From assembly GCA_030263385.1 (NCBI GenBank), contig SZOX01000030.1, forward strand, positions 1 to 30,974: 30,974 bases of DNA, in the 5' to 3' direction. A model generated the notes under the pieces. That model made no database searches, was not told where the DNA came from, and saw nothing but the letters and a program-made list of their open reading frames with translations. This document shows positions 15,644 through 22,195 of this stretch, piece after piece; positions within the stretch are counted from its first letter, which is position 1; every line of letters starts with the position of its first letter. The DNA is from Zeimonas sp003577305. Lineage in GTDB: Bacteria > Pseudomonadota > Gammaproteobacteria > Burkholderiales > Burkholderiaceae_E. Position numbers and translations under genes: made by a program.

Positions 15644-18468
15644 GCACGACGCAGACACCAGCGGGCCGCGAGCCTGCCCCGGGCGAGGCCGCGGCGACGA
15701 TCGCCTTCGAGCTCGACGGCCGCCCGATCGAGGCGCACGCGGGCGAGACGATACTCGCGGCCGCGGCGCGCCACGGCGTCGAGATCCCGCGCCTGTGCCA
15801 CTACGACGGCTACCGCCCCGACGGCAACTGTCGCGCCTGCGTGGTCGAGATCGAAGGCGAGCGCGTGCTCGCGCCCTCGTGCTGCCGCGCGCCCGCGGCC
15901 GGCATGAAGGTGCGCGCCAGCGGCGAGCGCGCACGCGCCTCGCAGCGCATGGTGCTCGAACTGCTGCTCGCCGACACCCCTGCGGGCGGGCATCGGGAAG
16001 ACTCCGAGCTCGCGCACTGGGCGCGCGTGCTGGGCGTGACCGGCTCGCGCTTCGCGCCGCGCGAGCAACCGGCGCCCGACCTCAGCCATCCCGCGATCGC
16101 GGTGCGGCTCGACGCCTGCATCCAGTGCGGGCGCTGCGTGCGTGCCTGCCGCGAAGAGCAGGTCAACGACGTGATCGGCTACGCCGGGCGCGGCGAACAC
16201 GCCCGCATCGTCTTCGACTGCGAAGACCCGATGGGGGCGTCGAGCTGCGTGGGCTGCGGCGAGTGCGTGCAGGCGTGCCCCACGGGCGCGCTGATGCCGC
16301 GGCTGCTCGGTGCGGGAGCCGCGGCCGGCAGCGATCCGGTGCGCGCGGCGCCGCGCGCCTCGCAGCGCAAGGTCGATTCGCTGTGCCCGTTCTGCGGTGT
16401 CGGCTGCCAGCTGACCTGGCACGTTTCCGACAACCGCATCGTCTACGTCGAGGGCCGCGACGGGCCGGCCAACCACGGCCGGCTGTGCGTGAAGGGGCGC
16501 TTCGGCTTCGATTACGTCGCCAGTCCCGACCGGCTGACGGTGCCGCTGGTGCGCCGGCCCGGCGCCGCGAAGAACCCGCGCTTCGGACGCGTGCCCAGCG
16601 ACTGGCGCGAACAGTTTCGCGAGGCGAGCTGGGAGGAAGCGCTCGAGCTGGCCGGCGGCGGCCTCGCGCGCATCCGCGACCTGCACGGCGCATCGGCACT
16701 GGCCGGCTTCGGTTCGGCCAAGGGCAGCAACGAGGAGGCGTATCTGTTCCAGAAGCTGGTGCGCACCGGCTTCGGCACCAACAACGTCGATCACTGCACG
16801 CGGCTGTGCCACGCCTCGTCGGTGGCCGCGCTGCTCGAAGGCATCGGCTCGGGCGCGGTGTCGAACCCGGTCTCCGACGTGGCGCACGCCGAGGTGGTGT
16901 TCCTGATCGGCTCGAACCCCACGGTCAACCATCCGGTTGCGGCGACCTGGATCAAGAACGCGGTGCGCCGCGGCACGAAGCTCGTGCTCGCCGACCCGCG
17001 GCGCACCGAGCTCGCCCGCCACGCCACGCACGTGCTGCAGTTTCGCTCCGACACCGACGTGGCACTGCTCAACGCGCTGCTGCACACGATCATCGCCGAA
17101 GACCTCGTCGATCGCGAGTTCGTCACGGCGCGCACCAGCGGCTTCGAGGCGCTGCGCGACGCGGTCGCGCGCTGCAGCCCGGAGGCCATGGCGCCGGTGT
17201 GCGGCATCGACGCGGCGACCATCCGCGAGGTGGCGCGGCTCTTTGCACGCAGCCGCGCCTCGATGATTCTCTGGGGCATGGGCGTGTCGCAGCACGTGCA
17301 CGGCACCGACAATGCGCGCTGCCTGATCGCGCTGGCGCTGCTCACCGGCCAGATCGGGCGGCCCGGCACCGGCCTGCACCCGTTGCGGGGCCAGAACAAC
17401 GTGCAGGGCGCCTCCGACGCGGGCCTGATCCCGATGATGCTGCCCGACTATCGCCGCGTCGACAACGAGGCGGCCGCGGCCGCATTCGAGGAGCTCTGGG
17501 GCGCGAAGATCGACCGCCACCCCGGCCTCACCGTGGTCGAGACGCTGCAGGCGGCGGCCGCGCACCGGATCCGCGCGATGTACGTCATGGGCGAGAACCC
17601 GGCGATGTCCGACCCCGATGCCGGACACGCGCGCGAGGCGCTCGCCGCGCTCGACCTGCTCGTGGTGCAGGACATCTTTCCCACCGAGACCGCGATACTG
17701 GCCGACGTGATCCTGCCGGCCAGCGCGTTTCCCGAGAAGACCGGCAGCTTCACCAACACCGACCGCATGGTGCAGCTCGGGCGCCGGGCGCTCGATCCCC
17801 CGGGCCAGGCGCGCCAGGATCTCTGGATCATCGTGCAGCTCGCCCGGCGCCTCGGCCTCGACTGGCGCTACGAGCACCCGCGCGAGGTGTTCGAGGAGAT
17901 GCGCCGCGGCATGGCCTCGATCCGCGGCATCGACTGGGCGCGGCTCGAGCGCGAGGGCAGCGTCACCTATCCCTGCGTCGACGAGAACGACCCGGGACAG
18001 CCGGTGGTCTTCGTCGAGCGCTTCCCCACCGCCGACGGGCGCGCCCGCCTGATGCAGGCGCGGTCCGATCCGTCCGACGAGCAGCCCGACGAGCAGTGGC
18101 CCTTCGTCCTGATCACCGGGCGCCAGCTCGAGCACTGGCACACCGGCGCGATGTCGCGCCGCGCGCAGGCGCTCGACGCGATCGAGCCCGAGGCCACCGC
18201 GTCGCTGCATCCGGACGACATCGGCCGGCTCGGCCTGCGTCCGGGCGATCACGCGGCGATCGCGTCGCGGCGCGGCCGCATCGTGCTGCGGGTGCGCGAG
18301 GACGACGGCGTGGCGCCCGGCAGCGTGTTCGTGCCGTTTGCCTATGCCGAGGCCGCGGCCAACCTGCTCACGAAGCCGACGCTCGACCCGTTCGGGAAGA
18401 TCCCGGGCTTCAAGTACTGCGCGGTGAGCGTCAGCCCGGCGCCTGCGGCGCAGGCGGGTGGTGCCTGA
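15640..18468 (+). CDS. NAD-dependent formate dehydrogenase, Mo/W-bis-MGD alpha subunit
   Basis: Oxidises formate to CO2 at a molybdenum or tungsten bis-MGD centre in the cytoplasm. The 942-residue product has these parts in order: a [2Fe-2S] domain (C53, C64, C67, C81), a double [4Fe-4S] ferredoxin (C160/163/166/170 and C203/206/209/213), then the oxidoreductase core opened by a [4Fe-4S] motif (C249, C252, C256, C283). The metal-ligand Cys is C390 in CTRLCHASSV, followed by His391. PLRGQNNVQGASD carries Arg583, equivalent to the active-site Arg of E. coli FdhF, and a C-terminal MGD-binding domain includes TGRQLEHWHTGAMSRR. The codon for C390 is TGC, so it is Cys, not Sec. The ATG at 15640 overlaps the beta gene. 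No fdhD/fdsC or fdsD gene is seen nearby. The 3' end overlaps the convergent acyl-CoA dehydrogenase gene by 38 bases. Confidence 0.92.
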   Translation: MSTTQTPAGREPAPGEAAATIAFELDGRPIEAHAGETILAAAARHGVEIPRLCHYDGYRPDGNCRACVVEIEGERVLAPSCCRAPAAGMKVRASGERARASQRMVLELLLADTPAGGHREDSELAHWARVLGVTGSRFAPREQPAPDLSHPAIAVRLDACIQCGRCVRACREEQVNDVIGYAGRGEHARIVFDCEDPMGASSCVGCGECVQACPTGALMPRLLGAGAAAGSDPVRAAPRASQRKVDSLCPFCGVGCQLTWHVSDNRIVYVEGRDGPANHGRLCVKGRFGFDYVASPDRLTVPLVRRPGAAKNPRFGRVPSDWREQFREASWEEALELAGGGLARIRDLHGASALAGFGSAKGSNEEAYLFQKLVRTGFGTNNVDHCTRLCHASSVAALLEGIGSGAVSNPVSDVAHAEVVFLIGSNPTVNHPVAATWIKNAVRRGTKLVLADPRRTELARHATHVLQFRSDTDVALLNALLHTIIAEDLVDREFVTARTSGFEALRDAVARCSPEAMAPVCGIDAATIREVARLFARSRASMILWGMGVSQHVHGTDNARCLIALALLTGQIGRPGTGLHPLRGQNNVQGASDAGLIPMMLPDYRRVDNEAAAAAFEELWGAKIDRHPGLTVVETLQAAAAHRIRAMYVMGENPAMSDPDAGHAREALAALDLLVVQDIFPTETAILADVILPASAFPEKTGSFTNTDRMVQLGRRALDPPGQARQDLWIIVQLARRLGLDWRYEHPREVFEEMRRGMASIRGIDWARLEREGSVTYPCVDENDPGQPVVFVERFPTADGRARLMQARSDPSDEQPDEQWPFVLITGRQLEHWHTGAMSRRAQALDAIEPEATASLHPDDIGRLGLRPGDHAAIASRRGRIVLRVREDDGVAPGSVFVPFAYAEAAANLLTKPTLDPFGKIPGFKYCAVSVSPAPAAQAGGA

Positions 18469-19615
18469 GCAGTTCGCGACCGATGATGATCTTCTGCACT
18501 TCGGTGGCGCCCTCGTAGATCCGCAGAGGACGGATCTCGCGGTACAGGTGCTCGACCGTCATCCCCGATTTCACGCCGAGCCCGCCGAAGATCTGCACCG
18601 CCTTGTCGATCACCTGCTGCGCGGTTTCGGTGGCGACCATCTTCGCCATCGCCACTTCGCGGGTGGCGCGCTCGCCGAGCCGGTCGCGCACCCAGGCCGC
18701 GCGGTAGGTGAGCAGCGCGGCGGCGTCGATGCCGGTGGCCATGTCGGCGAGCGCAGCTTGCGTGAGCTGGAAATCGGACAGCATCTGCCCGAGCATGCGG
18801 CGGCGCGTCGCGCGCCCGATCGCCTCGTCGAGTGCGCGTCGCGCGAAGCCCAGCGCCGCGGCCGCCACGCTGGTGCGGAAGATGTCGAGGTTGCGCATCG
18901 CGATCTTGAAGCCTTCGCCCGGTGCACCGAGCAGCGCGTCGGCGGGCACGCGGCAGCCGTCGAGACGCAGCGTGCCGAGCGGGTGCGGCGCCATCACTTC
19001 GATGCGCTCGGAGGTGTCGAGCCCGGGCGTGCCGGCCTCGACGATGAACGCCGAGATGCCGCGGCTGCCCGGGGCTTCGCCGGTGCGTGCGAACAGGCAG
19101 TAGAAATCGGCGATGCCGGCGTTGGAGATCCAGGTCTTGCAGCCGTCGAGCACCCAGTGCGCGCCGTCGCGTCGCGCGGTGGTGGCGATCGCGGCGACGT
19201 CCGAGCCCGCGTCGGGTTCGCTCAGCGCGAATGCGGCCAGCTTGCGTCCGGCGACCACGTCGGGCAGGTAGCGGCGCTGCTGCGCCTCGGTGCCTGCCAG
19301 CGTGATCGATCCGCTTCCCAGCCCCTGCATCGCGAAGGCGAAGTCGGCCAGCCCCGAGTGCCAGGCCAGCGTCTCGCGCGCCACGCACAGCGAGCGCGCG
19401 TCGATCGCCTCGAACGCGCCGCCCCAGGCCTTGCCCGCGCAGTAGCGCAGCCAGCCGGCGCTGCCCAGGTCGGCCACCAGTTGCCGGCAGGCCGCGTCGA
19501 CGTCGGCCGCGTGTTCGCCGGCGAGCCGCGTGCACGCCCACTCGTCGAGCGCGCGCGCCTGTTCGCGATGGGCGTCGTCGAAAAAGGGCCAGGCGAGGTG
19601 GCTGTGGTCGGGCAT
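18431..19615 (-). CDS. Acyl-CoA dehydrogenase family protein
   Basis: FAD-dependent alpha,beta-dehydrogenation of an acyl-CoA. The product has 394 residues. Family signatures include AFALSEPDAGSDVAAI (FAD/substrate segment, about 127-142), TWISNAGIADFYCLFART, and the C-terminal LRIYEGATEVQKIIIGRELL. Glu368 in YEGAT is at the position of the catalytic base of medium-chain-type enzymes. A GGAGA precedes the ATG at 19615. It is divergent from the crotonase gene across a 168-base gap that holds a TetR-type operator, so it is probably part of the same regulon. From memory, close relatives in Burkholderiales sit in clusters for aromatic or alicyclic acid degradation through CoA thioesters; the substrate is not readable from sequence. 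Its last 38 bases overlap the formate dehydrogenase alpha gene on the other strand. Confidence 0.9.
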   Translation of the reverse strand: MPDHSHLAWPFFDDAHREQARALDEWACTRLAGEHAADVDAACRQLVADLGSAGWLRYCAGKAWGGAFEAIDARSLCVARETLAWHSGLADFAFAMQGLGSGSITLAGTEAQQRRYLPDVVAGRKLAAFALSEPDAGSDVAAIATTARRDGAHWVLDGCKTWISNAGIADFYCLFARTGEAPGSRGISAFIVEAGTPGLDTSERIEVMAPHPLGTLRLDGCRVPADALLGAPGEGFKIAMRNLDIFRTSVAAAALGFARRALDEAIGRATRRRMLGQMLSDFQLTQAALADMATGIDAAALLTYRAAWVRDRLGERATREVAMAKMVATETAQQVIDKAVQIFGGLGVKSGMTVEHLYREIRPLRIYEGATEVQKIIIGRELLRHHPPAPQAPG

Positions 19616-19674
19616 CGATCTCTCCGTGTGCGCACCGGCTGCTGCTGCGAGCCGGGTGCCCAGGGGCGCGGCGC

Positions 19675-19703
19675 TTGATTTCTCCGGGAACCCGCCCTAC
19701 GAT
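19675..19703 (+). promoter_or_regulatory. Candidate promoter of the crotonase-TetR operon
   Basis: TTGATT (19675-19680, 4/6) and TACGAT (19698-19703, 4/6) are separated by exactly 17 bases. The TetR-type operator begins on the next base, so a bound repressor would cover the transcription start. Confidence 0.5.
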
Positions 19704-19725
19704 ACTGAATGAGCGTTCATTCAGT
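19704..19725. promoter_or_regulatory. Palindromic operator, probably for the adjacent TetR-family regulator
   Basis: Perfect 9-bp arms ACTGAATGA (19704-19712) and TCATTCAGT (19717-19725) flank a 4-base centre, GCGT. The size, symmetry and TGAATGA...TCATTCA sequence are typical of TetR-family operators. It lies between the divergent acyl-CoA dehydrogenase and crotonase genes, directly after the crotonase -10, and the regulator gene is the second gene of that operon. Repression relieved by an acyl-CoA or aromatic-CoA ligand is the likely mode. Confidence 0.75.
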
Positions 19726-19783
19726 CAAGCCCGCAGGGGCGGCCGATCCCGGCTCATCCCGCAACGATCCAGGAGATTGCAGC

Positions 19784-20602
19784 ATGTACCAGCTCAAGGC
19801 GGCCGAGTGGCAGCCCCGGCACTTCAAGTGGGAAGTGCGCGACAGCGTGGCGATCGTCACGCTGAACCGCCCCGAGCGCAAGAACCCGCTCACTTTCGAG
19901 AGCTACGCCGAGTTGCGCGACACTTTCCACCGGCTGCAATACGCCGAGGACGTGCGCGCGGTGGTCATCACCGGCGAGGGCGGCAATTTCTGCTCGGGTG
20001 GCGACGTGCACGAGATCATCGGCCCCCTCACGAAAATGGACATGAACGGTCTGCTCACCTTCACCCGCATGACCGGCAACCTCGTGAAGGAGATGCGCAC
20101 CTGCCCGCAGCCGATCGTCGCCGCGATCGACGGCGTCTGCGCGGGCGCCGGCGCGATCCTGTCGATGGCTTCCGACCTGCGCTATGCGACTCCCGAGACG
20201 AAGACCGCGTTCCTGTTCGTGCGCGTCGGCCTGGCCGGCTGCGACATGGGCGCCTGCGCGATCCTGCCGCGCATCATCGGCCACGGTCGCGCGAGCGAAC
20301 TGCTCTACACCGGGCGCACGATGAGCGCCGACGAGGGCAGGGCCTGGGGCTACTTCAACGACGTGGTGCCGAAGGAGCAGGTGCTGCAGAAGGCGATCGA
20401 CATGGCGCGGTCGCTCGCCACCGGCCCGGCGTTCGCGCACTTCATGACCAAGAAGTGCCTGCACCAGGAGTGGAACCAGAGCATCGAGCAGGCGCTCGAG
20501 ACCGAGGCCGAGGCGCAGGCGATCTGCATGCAGACGCAGGACTTCACCCGCGCCTACAACGCCTTCGTCGCAAAGGAAAAACCGAAGTTCGAAGGCAACT
20601 GA
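19784..20602 (+). CDS. Crotonase-fold (enoyl-CoA hydratase family) protein with atypical active site
   Basis: The product has 272 residues from the ATG at 19784, chosen because AGGAG lies eight bases upstream; an in-frame ATG at 19709 sits inside the operator and is unlikely. The crotonase fold is clear: VAIVTLNRPERKNPLTFES (22-40), the first oxyanion-hole segment NFCSGGD (68-74), and the second, CAGAGAILSMASDLR (119-133). The two glutamates used by hydratases are missing: the first position is Ile125, and the second falls at Phe145/Val146 in AFLFVRVGL. Asp154 in GCDMGA is the nearest acidic residue, roughly where dienoyl-CoA isomerases carry a catalytic Asp. It may thus be an isomerase, lyase or hydrolase, not a plain hydratase. 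From memory, close relatives occur in Burkholderiales clusters for aromatic-CoA breakdown. Confidence 0.85.
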   Translation: MYQLKAAEWQPRHFKWEVRDSVAIVTLNRPERKNPLTFESYAELRDTFHRLQYAEDVRAVVITGEGGNFCSGGDVHEIIGPLTKMDMNGLLTFTRMTGNLVKEMRTCPQPIVAAIDGVCAGAGAILSMASDLRYATPETKTAFLFVRVGLAGCDMGACAILPRIIGHGRASELLYTGRTMSADEGRAWGYFNDVVPKEQVLQKAIDMARSLATGPAFAHFMTKKCLHQEWNQSIEQALETEAEAQAICMQTQDFTRAYNAFVAKEKPKFEGN

Positions 20603-20627
20603 CCGACGCCGCAGCGGGGCCGCACCG

Positions 20628-21326
20628 ATGAGTTCGCCCGAGCACGTCGCCAGCGCCGTCAGCGACCCCAGGCTCGTCGAGGAGCGCCGCGCCGGCATCC
20701 TCGACGCGGCGGTGCGGCTGTTCGCCGAGCACGGCTACTACGTCACCACGATCCAGCAGATCGCCAGGGCGAGCGGCGTCAGCATCGGGCTGATCTACCA
20801 GTACTTCGGCGACAAGGACGACATCCTGTTCCTGTCGCTCAGGCGCGTGCTCGATCGCTACGAGACCGAGATTCCCGCGCGCCTGGAAGGCGTCGGGCAT
20901 CCGGTGGACCGGCTGTGCACCGCGGTCTGGGCCTACTGCGCGATCGTCGACGAACTGCGCCAGGCCGCGGTGCTCACCTACCGCTCGACCGGATCGCTGC
21001 GCGCCGATCGCCGGGCGCTGATCCAGCAGGCCGAGCTGCGCACCAACCGGCTGCTCGAGGGCTGCGTGCGCGACTGCGTCGAAGGCGGTTTCATGCGCCC
21101 GATCGACGAGTTCCTGCTGGTCTATCAGCTGGTGATGTTCTGCCACGCCTGGGCGCTGAAGCACTGGGCGATGCGCGAGCGCTTCGACCTGGCCGGCTAC
21201 GTCTCGGGCGGCATCGCGCTGCTGGTCGAGCCGTTCCTCACGGCCCGGGGCCGGTCGGCGCTCGCCGCGCTGCGCCGGCGCAGCCGCGACTTCTCCGCGG
21301 CGCCGGCCGGCGCTGCGGCGGTGTGA
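20628..21326 (+). CDS. TetR/AcrR-family transcriptional regulator
   Basis: The product has 232 residues. The N-terminal TetR helix-turn-helix spans about 22-68: ILDAAVRLFAEHGYYVTTIQQIA, then SGVSIGLIYQYFGDKDDIL, with the family's typical YxYFxxKD turn. The rest is a helical ligand-binding and dimerisation domain (RLCTAVWAYCAIVDELRQAAVLTYRS and QLVMFCHAWALKHWAM). Family members with this kind of C-terminal domain often sense acyl-CoAs. It lies 25 bases after the crotonase gene and upstream of a second enoyl-CoA hydratase and a CoA ligase, all on one strand. The perfect palindrome at 19704-19725 is its most likely binding site, which would also make it autoregulated. The start is tentative, as only a weak purine run precedes it. 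Confidence 0.9.
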   Translation: MSSPEHVASAVSDPRLVEERRAGILDAAVRLFAEHGYYVTTIQQIARASGVSIGLIYQYFGDKDDILFLSLRRVLDRYETEIPARLEGVGHPVDRLCTAVWAYCAIVDELRQAAVLTYRSTGSLRADRRALIQQAELRTNRLLEGCVRDCVEGGFMRPIDEFLLVYQLVMFCHAWALKHWAMRERFDLAGYVSGGIALLVEPFLTARGRSALAALRRRSRDFSAAPAGAAAV

Positions 21327-21381
21327 GCAGGCCCTGGTGATGCGCGCCGCGCGCCGATCCATCGACAGAGGGTGAACCTGC

Positions 21382-22158
21382 GTGGCGAACGAAGCTCCGA
21401 TCTCGCTGTCGATCGACCGCGGCATCGCGGTCGCGACGCTGTGCAGGCCGCCGGTCAACGCGATCGACGATGCCTGGGTCGAGCGGCTGAACCGGGTGCT
21501 CGACGCGGTCGAGTCCGACGAGCAGGTGCGGGTGCTGTGGATCCGCAGCGAGCAGCGCGTGTTCTGCGCCGGTGCCGACCTGGCCTTCATGCGCCAGCGC
21601 TTCGCGACCGCCGAGGGGCGTCGTGAGATGATCGCGTTCACGCGACGGCTGCAGCAGGTCTATGCGCGCATCGAGCACAGTCCGCGGGTGTCGCTGGCCG
21701 AGATCGGCGGGGCGGCGCTCGGCGGCGGCTTCGAGCTGGCGCTCGCCTGCGACCTGCGGGTGGTGGCCGACGAGGCGCGGGTCGGGCTGCCCGAAGCGCG
21801 GCTCGGCCTGCTGCCCGCGGCCGGCGGCACGCAGCGCATGACGCGGATCTGCGGCGAGGCGCTGGCGCGGCGGCTGATCCTCGGCGCCGAAGTGGTGCAG
21901 GGTGCCGAGGCGGGCGGGCTCGGGCTCGCGCAGTGGCACGCGCCGGCGGCGCAACTGCGGGAGGTGGCCGGCGGCATCGCCGAACGCCTCGCCGCGCTGC
22001 CGTCGGCCGCGCTGCGCGAGAGCAAGCGCTGCATCGGTGCGGCGCTCGACGCGCGGCTCGACGGCTACGAGATCGAGCTCGAAGGCAGTGGCACGCTGCT
22101 GGCGCTGCAGCAGACGCAGGAGCGGGTGCGGCGCTTCCTCGAGCGCGACGCGTCCTGA
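21382..22158 (+). CDS. Enoyl-CoA hydratase/isomerase family protein
   Basis: The product has 258 residues from a GTG at 21382, with AGAGGGTGA upstream. The crotonase fold is intact: oxyanion-hole segments FCAGADLAFM (61-70) and GGAALGGGFELALACDLR (109-126), and RVGLPEARLGLLPAAGGTQRM (133-153). Both catalytic glutamates of a standard hydratase are present, Glu118 (in GGGFELA) and Glu138 (in LPEARLG). It can therefore hydrate a 2-enoyl-CoA, unlike the first crotonase of this operon. It lies between the TetR gene (55-base gap) and the CoA ligase gene (37-base gap) and probably belongs to the same transcript. The substrate is unknown. Confidence 0.9.
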   Translation: MANEAPISLSIDRGIAVATLCRPPVNAIDDAWVERLNRVLDAVESDEQVRVLWIRSEQRVFCAGADLAFMRQRFATAEGRREMIAFTRRLQQVYARIEHSPRVSLAEIGGAALGGGFELALACDLRVVADEARVGLPEARLGLLPAAGGTQRMTRICGEALARRLILGAEVVQGAEAGGLGLAQWHAPAAQLREVAGGIAERLAALPSAALRESKRCIGAALDARLDGYEIELEGSGTLLALQQTQERVRRFLERDAS

Positions 22159-22195
22159 ACCAGGGGCCCGCCGGGCCCCGCCAGAGGGGGAGACG

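Noticed and set aside
12314..15934. 1206-codon open frame on the minus strand under the nuclease and formate dehydrogenase genes
   Set aside because: Third-position GC bias of the real plus-strand genes keeps the antisense frame open; composition is Arg/His/Ala-rich with no recognisable domain.
16780..16830. Selenocysteine in the formate dehydrogenase active site
   Set aside because: The codon at position 390 is TGC and the frame has no internal TGA; this is a Cys enzyme.
15247..18252. 1001-codon antisense frame within the formate dehydrogenase alpha gene
   Set aside because: Same shadow effect; every Fe-S and catalytic motif is on the plus strand.
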